Positions 46,546 to 56,293 of a stretch of 64,000 nt of DNA are shown one piece after another (position 1 is the stretch's first letter; each line of letters begins with the position of its first letter). The DNA lies in the NCBI RefSeq assembly GCF_023634065.1, contig NZ_JALKCV010000002.1, positions 484,842-548,841 on the forward strand, in the 5' to 3' direction. The notes beneath the pieces were generated by a model. That model did no database searches and had not been told where the DNA came from. It saw nothing but the letters and a program-made list of their open reading frames with translations. Both the position numbers and the translations under genes were made by a program. The stretch comes from Microbulbifer litoralis (GTDB lineage Bacteria; Pseudomonadota; Gammaproteobacteria; Pseudomonadales; Cellvibrionaceae).

Positions 46546-47694
46546 TCACGACACCCGCGCAATCCCCCCCTGCACCCGGTCACTGAACATCCACTGCCAT
46601 AGCTGGATATGCCGCGCGCGAAAAGCGCCGGCGCAGGAGAGCAGGTAGTAGCGCCACATACGATAGAAGCGTTCGCCGTACTGCCCGGCGAAGCGCGGCC
46701 AGCTCTGCTCGAAGTTCTGGTGCCAGGCCATCAGGGTTTTGTCGTAATCGCTGCCGAAGTTGTGCAGGTCCTCACACACCAGCAGGTTGTCGGCGGCGTC
46801 ACCGATCTGGCCGGCGGAGGGCAGGTCGCCGTTGGGGAAGATGTACTTGTCGATCCACGGGTCGGTGGTGGTGCGGCGCAGGTTCTTGCCGATGGTGTGC
46901 AGCAGCAGCAGGCCATCCTCTTTCAGGCAGCGTTTGGCCACCTGCATGAAAGTGCGGTGGTTCTTGCGTCCGACGTGTTCGAACATGCCCACGCTGGCGA
47001 TGCGGTCGAAAGGCTGGTTCAGGTTGCGGTAGTCCCGCAGGTGTACGGTGATCGGCAGGTGGCCGTAGTGCTCTGCAATGTAGGCGCTCTGTTCCTTTGA
47101 CACGGTTACGCCCACGCATTCCACGCCGTAGTGCTCCGCCGCGTAACTGACCAGGCTGCCCCAGCCGCAGCCGATGTCCAGCAGGCGCATGCCCGGTTCC
47201 AGCCCCAGCTTGCGGCAGATCAGGTCCAGCTTGCCGGCCTGTGCCTGGTCCAGGGTTTCCGCCTCGCGCCAGTAGCCGCAGCTGTAGGTCAGGCGGCTGT
47301 CGAGCATCGCCTGGTAAAAGTCGTTGCCCAGGTCATAGTGGCGCTCGCCCACCTCGAAGGCGCGCCGGCGGCTCTGCAGGTTCAGCAGGTAGCAGCGCAG
47401 AATACGCCAGGTATTGCGCCAGGGCTTGATGCGACTCGGCAGGTCGGCCTTGAGCAGGCGGTAGAAGAACTGGTCGAGCGCCGGTACGTCCCAATCGCCG
47501 CGCATATAGGTCTCGCCGAGGCCCAGGCTGTGGCGGGCGACGATCTCGTCCAGTGCCTCTGCGCGGTGCAGTCGCAGATCCCAGGGTCTGTCGCCGTTGA
47601 TGCGGATATCCGCCTCGGCCAGTATCTCGTCCGCCAGGTGGCGGTTGCGCCCCACTTCCGGTACCTCCATGGTGTCCTGCTGTTCGCTCGCCAT
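46546..47694 (-). CDS. cfa: Cyclopropane-fatty-acyl-phospholipid synthase
   Basis: A 382-residue SAM-dependent enzyme that adds a methylene bridge to unsaturated phospholipid acyl chains, usually on stationary-phase or acid stress. It has the VGERHYDLGNDFYQAMLD block, the SAM-binding LLDIGCGWGSL near 178, the VTVSKEQSAYI motif, SVGMFEHVGRKNH and the C-terminal CEDLHNFGSDYDKTLMAWH with its RMWRYYLLSCAGAFRAR end. The frame extends to 47775, but ATG 47694 has AGGAGG six bases upstream. Confidence 0.93.
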   Translation of the reverse strand: MASEQQDTMEVPEVGRNRHLADEILAEADIRINGDRPWDLRLHRAEALDEIVARHSLGLGETYMRGDWDVPALDQFFYRLLKADLPSRIKPWRNTWRILRCYLLNLQSRRRAFEVGERHYDLGNDFYQAMLDSRLTYSCGYWREAETLDQAQAGKLDLICRKLGLEPGMRLLDIGCGWGSLVSYAAEHYGVECVGVTVSKEQSAYIAEHYGHLPITVHLRDYRNLNQPFDRIASVGMFEHVGRKNHRTFMQVAKRCLKEDGLLLLHTIGKNLRRTTTDPWIDKYIFPNGDLPSAGQIGDAADNLLVCEDLHNFGSDYDKTLMAWHQNFEQSWPRFAGQYGERFYRMWRYYLLSCAGAFRARHIQLWQWMFSDRVQGGIARVS

Positions 47695-48085
47695 GCCAAG
47701 CCTCCTAGCCTGTGTCTTGCATCGCTGGCGCCGGGTAGAAAGCAGCGCCTTGAATAATTTGCCACCACCCCTCATTTATTACAGCATAAACCTAGAAAAC
47801 ACAGTTGACCGCTCTCCGCGTTCCCGGAGACTGTACGGGAGCCGGGCGTTGGCACCTTCGGCTGAAGTCCCTGCCCGGCAAGGCCGCTACACACCCGATT
47901 GCACGCCTGGGAGACTGTCTGGCTGCGTTGCGCCTCCTGCCAGGTGCCGGCACCTGCGGCGTCGTCGCGCCTTGCCAGCCAGCCTCCCAGGCGCACACTC
48001 GGGCGCGTTCATCTGTGATTTCTAGGATTGAAAATACCCAGTTTCGCCCGTTCCAACAAGCGACGGGCCCCGAGGAAACCGCTCT
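47695..48085. other. cfa/fxsA divergent intergenic region
   Basis: A 391-bp region with no gene. It holds the AT-rich upstream part of cfa (47770-47810) and the 110-bp palindromic element at 47894-48003, leaving about 80 bp for the fxsA promoter. Confidence 0.5.
47894..48003. repeat. 110-bp long imperfect palindrome
   Basis: Arms 47894-47923 and 47974-48003 are reverse complements over 30 nt with five mismatches (core CGCCTGGGAG). Their centre at 47948.5 is also the centre of a perfect 16-bp palindrome CAGGTGCCGGCACCTG (47941-47956), so the whole element is one hairpin. Its sequence is unlike the palindrome at 42.8 kb. Confidence 0.9.
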
Positions 48086-48562
48086 ATGCGCCCGTTATTG
48101 CTGTTGTTTATTGTCATCCCCATCCTGGAAATGTGGCTGTTGATTGCCGTGGGCAGTGAGATCGGCGCCCTGCCCACTATCGGCCTGGTGCTGCTGACAG
48201 CGGTGGTGGGGCTGGCGCTATTGCGCCGCCAGGGGCTGTCCACGGTGATGCGGGCGCAACAGAAAATGCAGGCCGGCGAACTGCCGGCGCGCGAGATGGT
48301 GGAGGGTATCTTCCTGGCCGTGGGCGGCGCGCTGCTGCTGACCCCCGGGTTCTTTACCGATGCCCTCGGCTTTGCCTGCCTGATCCCCGGCCTGCGCCAA
48401 CTGCTGCTGGGCCGTATCCTGCGCCACGTCACCGTGGTCCGGGGCCCCGGAGCCACACCGCCCGGCGGCGCCGGCCGGCAGCGGGATCACGATGTGATCG
48501 AGGGTGACTACTCGCGCGAGGAGTCCTCGAAACCCGGCCGTCGCGACAATTCTGAACAATAA
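48086..48562 (+). CDS. fxsA: FxsA family membrane protein
   Basis: A 158-residue cytoplasmic-membrane protein (FxsA suppresses F exclusion of phage T7 in E. coli). It has two to three helices at about 3-20, 26-45 and 75-100, the PILEMWLLIAVGSEIGALPTI start and the LLTPGFFTDALGFACLIPG motif, then a hydrophilic tail. Its place just before groES is the usual gammaproteobacterial order. Confidence 0.92.
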   Translation: MRPLLLLFIVIPILEMWLLIAVGSEIGALPTIGLVLLTAVVGLALLRRQGLSTVMRAQQKMQAGELPAREMVEGIFLAVGGALLLTPGFFTDALGFACLIPGLRQLLLGRILRHVTVVRGPGATPPGGAGRQRDHDVIEGDYSREESSKPGRRDNSEQ

Positions 48563-48627
48563 TTGATCGCTCGCACTGCCGGATTCCCCCTGTGTCCCAA
48601 TCTTCGCAGTTTTTTTGCCTGCCACTG

Positions 48628-48650
48628 TTGAAATTCACTATTGCGCCCAT
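48628..48650 (+). promoter_or_regulatory. Sigma-32-like heat-shock promoter of groESL
   Basis: TTGAAA (48628-48633) and CCCAT (48646-48650) are separated by 12 bp, matching the sigma-32 pattern CTTGAAA - 11 to 16 bp - CCCCAT. It lies 130 bp before the groES start. Confidence 0.75.
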
Positions 48651-48779
48651 AGATAGGCTGCACTCACAGTTTATGCCCCGGTTCTGCCAGCCAGGCCGGG
48701 GCGCCGGGACCCGAAGCCCTCTGGGCCGAGGATCTTCCACATTGGAAACCTTAAAAACGACTCAATGGAGAGCTTATCC

Positions 48780-49073
48780 ATGAAAATTCGTCCTTTACAC
48801 GACCGCGTCGTAGTGCGCCGTAAGGAAGAAGAAGAGAAGACCGCCGGTGGCATCGTGCTGCCGGGTGCTGCCAAAGAAAAGCCGAACCAGGGCGAAGTCG
48901 TAGCCGTGGGTGAGGGCAAGCTGCTGGACAACGGCGACGTGCGCGCCCTGGCCGTCAAAGTGGGCGATACCGTGGTATTTGGCCGCTACGCCGACAGCAA
49001 CACCCTGAAGGTGGACGGCGAAGAGCTGATCATCATGAGCGAAGGCGATATCTACGGCGTGCTGGAAGGCTGA
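48780..49073 (+). CDS. groES: Co-chaperonin GroES
   Basis: The 10-kDa lid of the GroEL chaperonin. The 97-residue product has [14 protein letters not shown], the mobile-loop region [17 protein letters not shown], and the dome/end motif [22 protein letters not shown]. The frame extends five codons upstream, but ATG 48780 is the conserved start. It is followed by groEL after 62 bp. Confidence 0.98.
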   Translation: MKIRPLHDRVVVRRKEEEEKTAGGIVLPGAAKEKPNQGEVVAVGEGKLLDNGDVRALAVKVGDTVVFGRYADSNTLKVDGEELIIMSEGDIYGVLEG

Positions 49074-49099
49074 GCCGCATACCGCGAGCCCCCAGCTGA

Positions 49100-50776
<1,677 letters not shown>

Positions 50777-50796
50777 GCCGGCCTTTCCAAGCCAAG

Positions 50797-50829
50797 CAAA
50801 AAAAGCCCCGCATTTGCGGGGCTTTTTTG
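50797..50829. terminator. Bidirectional terminator between groEL and cdhA
   Basis: Perfect 8-bp stem AGCCCCGC/GCGGGGCT (50804-50811, 50816-50823) with A-run before and T-run after, so it ends groEL on the plus strand and the carnitine genes on the minus strand. Confidence 0.92.
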
Positions 50830-50876
50830 TATCCGGCTGAAATTTGTTTTCAGCTTTGCAGGTGCTTTTTCCGGAA

Positions 50877-51857
50877 TTAGTCGCTGGAGGGGATGCCGTG
50901 TCTCTTCCGGTGCTCTGCCAGCACCCGGCCTGCCCCGGTCTCGAACTCCCCCAGCGCTTCCATAATCCGCACCAGGCAGTTGTCGCGCAGGGTTTCCAGC
51001 TCGCGGATGGACTGGTCGCCGGCCTGCGCCTGTGTGCCCTCCACCATGCGGTCGATCAGTTGGTCGTTCAGCTCCGGGGCCTCCAGTTTGGTCCAGGGCA
51101 GCTTCAGCGCTGGCCCGAACTGCTCCAGCATATGGCGCATGCCGGTTTCGCCACCGGCCAGGTGGTAGGTCAGGTTGGTGCCCATAAAGGCCCAGCGCAG
51201 GCCCGGACCGTGAGTGATGGCCTGATCCAGCTCACCGGTGGTGGCGACGCCGTCGTTGACCAGGTGCAATATCTCCCTCCACACCGCTTCCAGAAGCCGG
51301 TCGGACAGGTGCCCGTCGATCTCGTTGCGCACATGCAGCGGGTGCATGCCGATGTCCCTGAAAAAAGCCATTGCGCGCTCGACGGTATCGGCAGCAGTCT
51401 GCTCGCCGCCAACGACTTCGACCAGCGGCAGCAGGTACACCGGGTTGAACGGGTGGCTGACCACAAAGCGCTCCGGCGCGACCATTTTCTGCTGCAGTAC
51501 GGACGGCTTGAAACCGGAGGTGGAGGAACCGATCAGCGCATCTTCCGGCGCGGCGCGGCTGATTTCCGCCAACAGGTCCACTTTCATCGACTCCCGTTCC
51601 GGCGCGTTTTCCTGGATAAAGCAGGCGCCTTCACAGGCTTCGGCCAGCGAGCTGGCAAAGCGCAGTCGCTCTTTGCTGGCGCCCGCCACCAGGCCGATCT
51701 TTTCCAGCGACGGCCAGGCGGTATCGACGCTTTCGCGCAGTTTGCGCTCCGCGTCGGCGCCCGGGTCCCAGGCGATCACGTCGTGGCCCTGGGCCAGCAG
51801 GCGCGCTACCCAGCCGGCGCCGATCACGCCGGTTCCAATAACAGCTGCGTGTGACAT
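50877..51857 (-). CDS. cdhA: L-carnitine dehydrogenase
   Basis: A 326-residue NAD-dependent dehydrogenase of the 3-hydroxyacyl-CoA dehydrogenase family; in carnitine users it oxidises L-carnitine to 3-dehydrocarnitine. The Rossmann motif is VIGTGVIGAGWVARLLAQGH at the N-terminus; the QENAPERESMK and SSTSGFKPSVLQ segments and SHPFNPVYLLPLVEVVGG are typical of this dehydrogenase branch. It lies 9 bp after the DUF849 gene. The substrate is inferred from family and neighbours. ATG 51857 with GAGGGGG upstream. Confidence 0.88.
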   Translation of the reverse strand: MSHAAVIGTGVIGAGWVARLLAQGHDVIAWDPGADAERKLRESVDTAWPSLEKIGLVAGASKERLRFASSLAEACEGACFIQENAPERESMKVDLLAEISRAAPEDALIGSSTSGFKPSVLQQKMVAPERFVVSHPFNPVYLLPLVEVVGGEQTAADTVERAMAFFRDIGMHPLHVRNEIDGHLSDRLLEAVWREILHLVNDGVATTGELDQAITHGPGLRWAFMGTNLTYHLAGGETGMRHMLEQFGPALKLPWTKLEAPELNDQLIDRMVEGTQAQAGDQSIRELETLRDNCLVRIMEALGEFETGAGRVLAEHRKRHGIPSSD

Positions 51858-51866
51858 GATTCCCCC

Positions 51867-52757
51867 TCAGGCCTGTACTTTCAGGTCGAAGCGTTCGCGC
51901 GCCTCGGCCGCTGTGGCGACGGTGCCGCCCAAGAGCTCGACGATGGTTGCGGCCTTTTCCACCAGCTGTGCATTGGTGGCCAGTTCGCCTTTCTTCAGGT
52001 ACAGGTTGTCCTCCAGGCCCACGCGCATATTGCCGCCCATCAGCATCACTTGTGCAGCCATCGGGAACTGGTGGCGGCCGATACCGAAGCCGGCCCACTG
52101 GGCGCCTTCCGGCAGGTTGTCGACCATTGCCTTCAGCGTGCCGACGTCCGGTGGCGCGCCCCACGGAATGCCCATGCACAGCTGGAACAGTGGCGGTTCG
52201 TCCAGCAGGCCCTCGGCCAGCATCTGGTTGGCAAACCACAGGTTGCCGGTGTCGAAGATCTCCAGTTCCGGTTTTACGCCCAGCTCCTGCACGCGCCTGG
52301 CGCCGATGCGCAGCATGTCCGGGGAGGAGACGTAAACCAGGTTGTCGTTGCCGAAGTTCAGCGAGCCGCAATCCAGGGTGCAGATTTCCGGGCGCAGTTC
52401 CTCGATATGTTTCAGGCGCTCGCGACCGCCGACCACATCGGTGCCCGCGGCAAACTCCATCGGGTTTTCGTCCGGACCCAGCAGCAGGTCGCCGCCCATG
52501 CCGGCGGTCAGGTTGATGACCACATCCTGCCCGGACTCGCGGATGCGCTGCACCACTTCGCGGTACAGCTCGGTATCGCGACTGGGCGTACCGGTTTCCG
52601 GGTCGCGTACATGGATATGGGCGATGGCTGCGCCGGCTTTGGCGGCGGCGATGGCGTCGTCGGCGATCTGTTTCGGAGTCACCGGGACATGGGGGCTTTT
52701 TTCCGTGGTCGCCCCGGCTCCGGTCAGGGCGCAGGTAATAATTACCTTGTTGTTCAT
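51867..52757 (-). CDS. cdhC: 3-keto-5-aminohexanoate-cleavage family (DUF849) enzyme, dehydrocarnitine cleavage
   Basis: A 296-residue BKACE (DUF849) TIM-barrel enzyme that joins a beta-keto acid with acetyl-CoA and splits it. With 3-dehydrocarnitine it would yield betainyl-CoA and acetoacetate. The metal-binding [11 protein letters not shown] near residue 45, NLTAGMGG, and the [11 protein letters not shown] and MVDNLP blocks are visible. Next to carnitine dehydrogenase, the CdhC role is favoured. Start: three ATGs exist (52766, 52763, 52757); GGAG lies nine bases before the last one, which starts [13 protein letters not shown]. Confidence 0.9.
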   Translation of the reverse strand: MNNKVIITCALTGAGATTEKSPHVPVTPKQIADDAIAAAKAGAAIAHIHVRDPETGTPSRDTELYREVVQRIRESGQDVVINLTAGMGGDLLLGPDENPMEFAAGTDVVGGRERLKHIEELRPEICTLDCGSLNFGNDNLVYVSSPDMLRIGARRVQELGVKPELEIFDTGNLWFANQMLAEGLLDEPPLFQLCMGIPWGAPPDVGTLKAMVDNLPEGAQWAGFGIGRHQFPMAAQVMLMGGNMRVGLEDNLYLKKGELATNAQLVEKAATIVELLGGTVATAAEARERFDLKVQA

Positions 52758-52886
52758 TGGCATCATCTCCAGCAGGTGGCAAGTCGGCCGCTATGCTAGA
52801 GAAGAGACGGAAAAACGCTGGCGTTAACCCGCTGGGATCTTTTGATATTGCGACAGATTCCGTGGCGATGCGCTGTGGGCGATCGG

Positions 52887-53891
52887 TCAGCCGCGATCCC
52901 TGCTCGGGCTGGTGCCGAAATCCTGCCGGTAGGCGGCACTGAAATAGGCTGAAGACTGAAAGCCACAGGATATGGCGATATCCAGCACGGTCATCCCGGT
53001 TTGGCGCAACAGCTGGCGGGCCCGTTCCAGCCGGAGGTGGCGGTAGAAACGCTTTGGTGGTGTGCCCACTTCTTTTTTGAACAGCCGCTCCATCTCCCGC
53101 ACGGAGATCTCCGCTTTTTCCGCCACCTGCTTGACGCTCAGCGGCGGCGCCAGGTGCTGCTCCATGATCTGTACCGCGCGAATCAGGCGCTTGTTGGTGG
53201 TCCGCAGCCGGCTGCGCGGGCTCATTCGCTGGGCGTCGTCGGCGCTCTGGATATAGTTGTAAGTAAACTGTTCCGCCACCGCCGTGGCCAGTTCCCTGCC
53301 GTGGCTGGCGCCGATGATATTCAGCATCATATCCAGGCTGCTCAGCCCGCCGGCGGCGGACACCCGGCTCTCCTCGATCATAAAGCGTTCCGGCACGACC
53401 TGGATGGACGGATAGCTCTCCTGGAAACCGCTGCTCGCCTCCCAGTGCACAATCGCCTTCTGCCCCTGCAGTAGCCCGGCCCGGGCCAGGATATGGGCCC
53501 CGGTATCCACGCAACCCAGGCTGACACCGTTGGCGGACAGTCTCTTCAGTTCCGAGACCAGCGATTCGCCGCAGCCCTCCAGCGGGTCGAATCCCGATAC
53601 CACCACAATGGTCTGATAGTCGTCCGGGCAGTCCGCCAGGCTGTACTGCACTTCAAACGGCATATCGTTGGACGCCTTGACCGGCAGGCCATCTTCGGAA
53701 ATGAAGGTGAACTGGAACAGTTTCTTGCCGGCAACCCGGTTTGCGACCCGCAGTGGCTCCGAGCAACAGGCCAGCGCAAAGAAGGAAAATTTCGGTACCA
53801 GTACAAAGCCGATATGCACCACATCGCTGTGGCCGAATCGGGGGGGCTGGAAGGTGTCCTGCATGGCGAGACCGGGTGAATCAGCAGTCAT
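52887..53891 (-). CDS. cdhR: GlxA/AraC family regulator, CdhR-like
   Basis: A 334-residue transcription activator with an N-terminal DJ-1/PfpI-like amidotransferase fold (about 25-200, FVLVPKFSFFALACCSEPLR, VVVSGFDP) and a C-terminal AraC double helix-turn-helix (about 245-330, LSVKQVAEKAEISVREMERL and TVLDIAISCGFQSSAYFSAA). This is the design of CdhR and GbdR, which respond to carnitine and glycine betaine. It points to cdhC/cdhA and away from the transporter genes. The start ATG 53891 has no clear ribosome-binding site; Met10 is possible. Confidence 0.88.
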   Translation of the reverse strand: MTADSPGLAMQDTFQPPRFGHSDVVHIGFVLVPKFSFFALACCSEPLRVANRVAGKKLFQFTFISEDGLPVKASNDMPFEVQYSLADCPDDYQTIVVVSGFDPLEGCGESLVSELKRLSANGVSLGCVDTGAHILARAGLLQGQKAIVHWEASSGFQESYPSIQVVPERFMIEESRVSAAGGLSSLDMMLNIIGASHGRELATAVAEQFTYNYIQSADDAQRMSPRSRLRTTNKRLIRAVQIMEQHLAPPLSVKQVAEKAEISVREMERLFKKEVGTPPKRFYRHLRLERARQLLRQTGMTVLDIAISCGFQSSAYFSAAYRQDFGTSPSRDRG

Positions 53892-53921
53892 GTCGCAATA
53901 GGTTAAATATTAGTCGCATTA
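53892..53921. promoter_or_regulatory. Candidate CdhR operator: direct repeat 21 bp apart
   Basis: GTCGCAATA (53892-53900) and GTCGCATTA (53913-53921) are near-identical direct repeats spaced 21 bp, the layout AraC-family dimers use. They lie right at the cdhR start codon and before an AT-rich stretch (TATATA near 53930) upstream of the receptor gene. Confidence 0.55.
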
Positions 53922-53984
53922 CATAAAGTATATACCGGGGCAGGCGTTAGGATAGCGCCCACTCAACGGCTCTACGGGGAAAAT

Positions 53985-56219
53985 ATGGAGTCATCTTTAC
54001 CAGAAAACCGAATTGGGGATTCAATGCAAACTGATAACACCAGCATCGATTTTGAACGAAAGCCTCTCGCCAGAATGGTCTCAGCCTCTCTGGCCGTCCT
54101 GCTGAGCCAGGGCGTCGCAGCGCAGCAAAGCGGTGAGGAAAGTACGCCCACGTTGTCCCTGGAGGAGATTACGGTCACCGCCCAGAGAAAAGCACAGAAT
54201 CTGCAGAGTGTTCCCATCGCGGTTTCCGCATTTGGTGAAGAGGCCATGGAGCGGGGCAATATGCTGGACATCGAGGATGTCTCCGCCATGACCCCGGGTT
54301 TTTCCCTGTCCACCTACAACCCGGTGACGCCGCAGCCCTACATTCGCGGTGTGGGCACCAACTCCAGCTCCGTCGGCGACGACGCTTCCGTCGGCGTCTT
54401 TATCGATGAAGTCTACGCGGGCCGCGCCGGCGGTTACCGCGCCGACATGTTCGACGTGCAGCGGGTGGAAGTACTGCGCGGTCCACAGGGTTCCCTGTAC
54501 GGCCGCAATGTCGCCGGCGGTGCGATCAATGTTATCACCAACAACCCGACCGACACCTTCGAGTCCAAAATCAAGGTCACCGGCGGCAACTACGACCTGC
54601 GCGAGGTACGCGGCATGGTCAGCGGCCCGCTGTCCGATAACGTCAACGGCCGCCTGGCCGTATCCAGCCGCAAACGTGACGGCTGGATCGAAAACGTCTC
54701 CAACGGCCACGAGCTGGCCAACCAGGACAACACCTCCGTGCGCGGCAAGCTCGACTTTGCGCTGGGCGACAACACCGATGTGCTGCTGAGCGCGGACTAC
54801 GCCGAGGACGACCTGGTCGGCTCCGGCGCGCGCAGCATTGTAGGTTATGGAGAGGTGTTCAGTGTAGAGCATGCGACGGAAAACCGGCCCGACAAGGTGG
54901 ATCTGTTCGTGGACGGCTATGCCGAGCGTGAGATGAGCGGCGTTTCGGCCAAGGTTACCCACGCCATGGGTGATATGGACCTGGTTTCCATCACGGCCTA
55001 CCGCAGCCAGGACTATGCCTTCAACGACGACCTGATGGGCAGATACCTGGCCGCAGCCGGTGCGGCGATGACCAACGACGCCACCGAGGAATCCAGCCAG
55101 TTCACCCAGGAATTGCGCCTGCAGTCCGTCGCGGCGGAAAAACTGGAGTGGACCACCGGTCTGTATTTCTTCCGGGAAGATGTCGACCGTGTGGAAAGTT
55201 TCGATTCCTCCCTGACTTATGCCCTGATGGGAGCGGAGGGCATGAGCTCGCGTCCGGTATGGGATGCGTCCAATGAAACCACCAGCTATGCGGTTTTCGG
55301 TGAAACGACCTATCACTTCTCTCCATCCTGGAGTGCGTCTTTCGGTGGGCGCTACACCTACGACGAGAAAGATTTCAGCAGCAGCGCGACCGGAGGCCCC
55401 GACCTGTTCGGTTTCCTGGCCGAGAATTACGACGTGGCGGCGAAAGAGAACTGGAAGAAATTCACACCCAAGGCAACCCTGACCTATACCAGCGACGATG
55501 CGGATATTGTCTACGTGACGGTTTCCGAGGGTTACAAGGCCGGTGGTTTCAATGGCATTGCGGCCACCGCACAGGGCGCCACCGTGGCATTCGACCCGGA
55601 AAATGCCACCAACTATGAACTCGGTTTCAAGTCCGACCTGCTGGACCGGCGGGTACGCCTGAACGGTGCCGTGTTCTTCCTGGACTACAGCGACCTGCAG
55701 AGTTTCACCGTGGACCTGGAAAGCGGCCAGGTGAAAACCGCCACCGGCGACGCCGAGGTCAAGGGCCTGGAGCTAGAGGCCACGGCCTACCTGACCGAAG
55801 GCCTGCGCGCGGGGCTGAATTACGGCTATACCGATTCCGAGTATGTAAGCTTTGACTCCCGTCCTGAAGTCGTGGGCAACCAGCTGGCGCGCACGCCGGA
55901 GCAGATGGTCTCTGCGAACATCAACTATGAGTGGGCACTCGCCAATGGCTCCGCCATCAACTTCAATGCCAACGCCATGTACCAGGACGAGGTGTACTTC
56001 AGTGTCGGCAACGAGGAGGCGGCTTCCGATGATGCCCGTACCCTGGTCAACGCCAATATTGCCTGGAACAACTTTGAAGGCCTGAAAGTGGCCCTCTGGG
56101 GCAAAAACCTGACGGACGAGGCGTATGTCGCCCACGCGTTCGAGCAGTCCGGCATGGGCCTTGCAATCCAGGGCGAGCCCCTGACCTGGGGCGTGAGCGT
56201 CACCCGGGAATTCTTCTGA
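53985..56219 (+). CDS. TonB-dependent outer-membrane receptor
   Basis: A 744-residue outer-membrane transporter energised by TonB-ExbB-ExbD. An export signal lies near residues 24-46 (LARMVSASLAVLLSQGVAAQ). The TonB box LEEITVTAQRK follows near 58, then the plug (QSVPIAVSAFGEEAMERG, VEVLRGPQGSLYGRN) and a 22-strand barrel ending in Phe (VSVTREFF). The substrate is not known; the neighbours suggest carnitine, an acylcarnitine or another trimethylammonium compound. ATG 53985 follows GGGGA; an alternative ATG at 54024 would give a shorter export signal and also follows GGGGA. Confidence 0.93.
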   Translation: MESSLPENRIGDSMQTDNTSIDFERKPLARMVSASLAVLLSQGVAAQQSGEESTPTLSLEEITVTAQRKAQNLQSVPIAVSAFGEEAMERGNMLDIEDVSAMTPGFSLSTYNPVTPQPYIRGVGTNSSSVGDDASVGVFIDEVYAGRAGGYRADMFDVQRVEVLRGPQGSLYGRNVAGGAINVITNNPTDTFESKIKVTGGNYDLREVRGMVSGPLSDNVNGRLAVSSRKRDGWIENVSNGHELANQDNTSVRGKLDFALGDNTDVLLSADYAEDDLVGSGARSIVGYGEVFSVEHATENRPDKVDLFVDGYAEREMSGVSAKVTHAMGDMDLVSITAYRSQDYAFNDDLMGRYLAAAGAAMTNDATEESSQFTQELRLQSVAAEKLEWTTGLYFFREDVDRVESFDSSLTYALMGAEGMSSRPVWDASNETTSYAVFGETTYHFSPSWSASFGGRYTYDEKDFSSSATGGPDLFGFLAENYDVAAKENWKKFTPKATLTYTSDDADIVYVTVSEGYKAGGFNGIAATAQGATVAFDPENATNYELGFKSDLLDRRVRLNGAVFFLDYSDLQSFTVDLESGQVKTATGDAEVKGLELEATAYLTEGLRAGLNYGYTDSEYVSFDSRPEVVGNQLARTPEQMVSANINYEWALANGSAINFNANAMYQDEVYFSVGNEEAASDDARTLVNANIAWNNFEGLKVALWGKNLTDEAYVAHAFEQSGMGLAIQGEPLTWGVSVTREFF

Positions 56220-56238
56220 CCGGATAGCCTGTCTCCGG

Positions 56239-56273
56239 GGCGCCGCAGCGCTGTGGCGCCGCTTCTTTTTATT
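56239..56273 (+). terminator. Terminator after the TonB-dependent receptor
   Basis: A GGCGCC/GGCGCC stem with an inner CAGCGCTG dyad (56239-56260) is followed by a T-rich run (56262-56273). The downstream transporter would need read-through or its own promoter. Confidence 0.75.
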
Positions 56274-56293
56274 TATGCACTCCGTTGTAAGCA

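Noticed and set aside
51631..53514. 627-codon minus-strand frame across cdhR, cdhC and cdhA in another phase
   Set aside because: It runs through three recognisable genes out of frame and has Arg/Pro/Gly-rich composition typical of GC-rich shadows.
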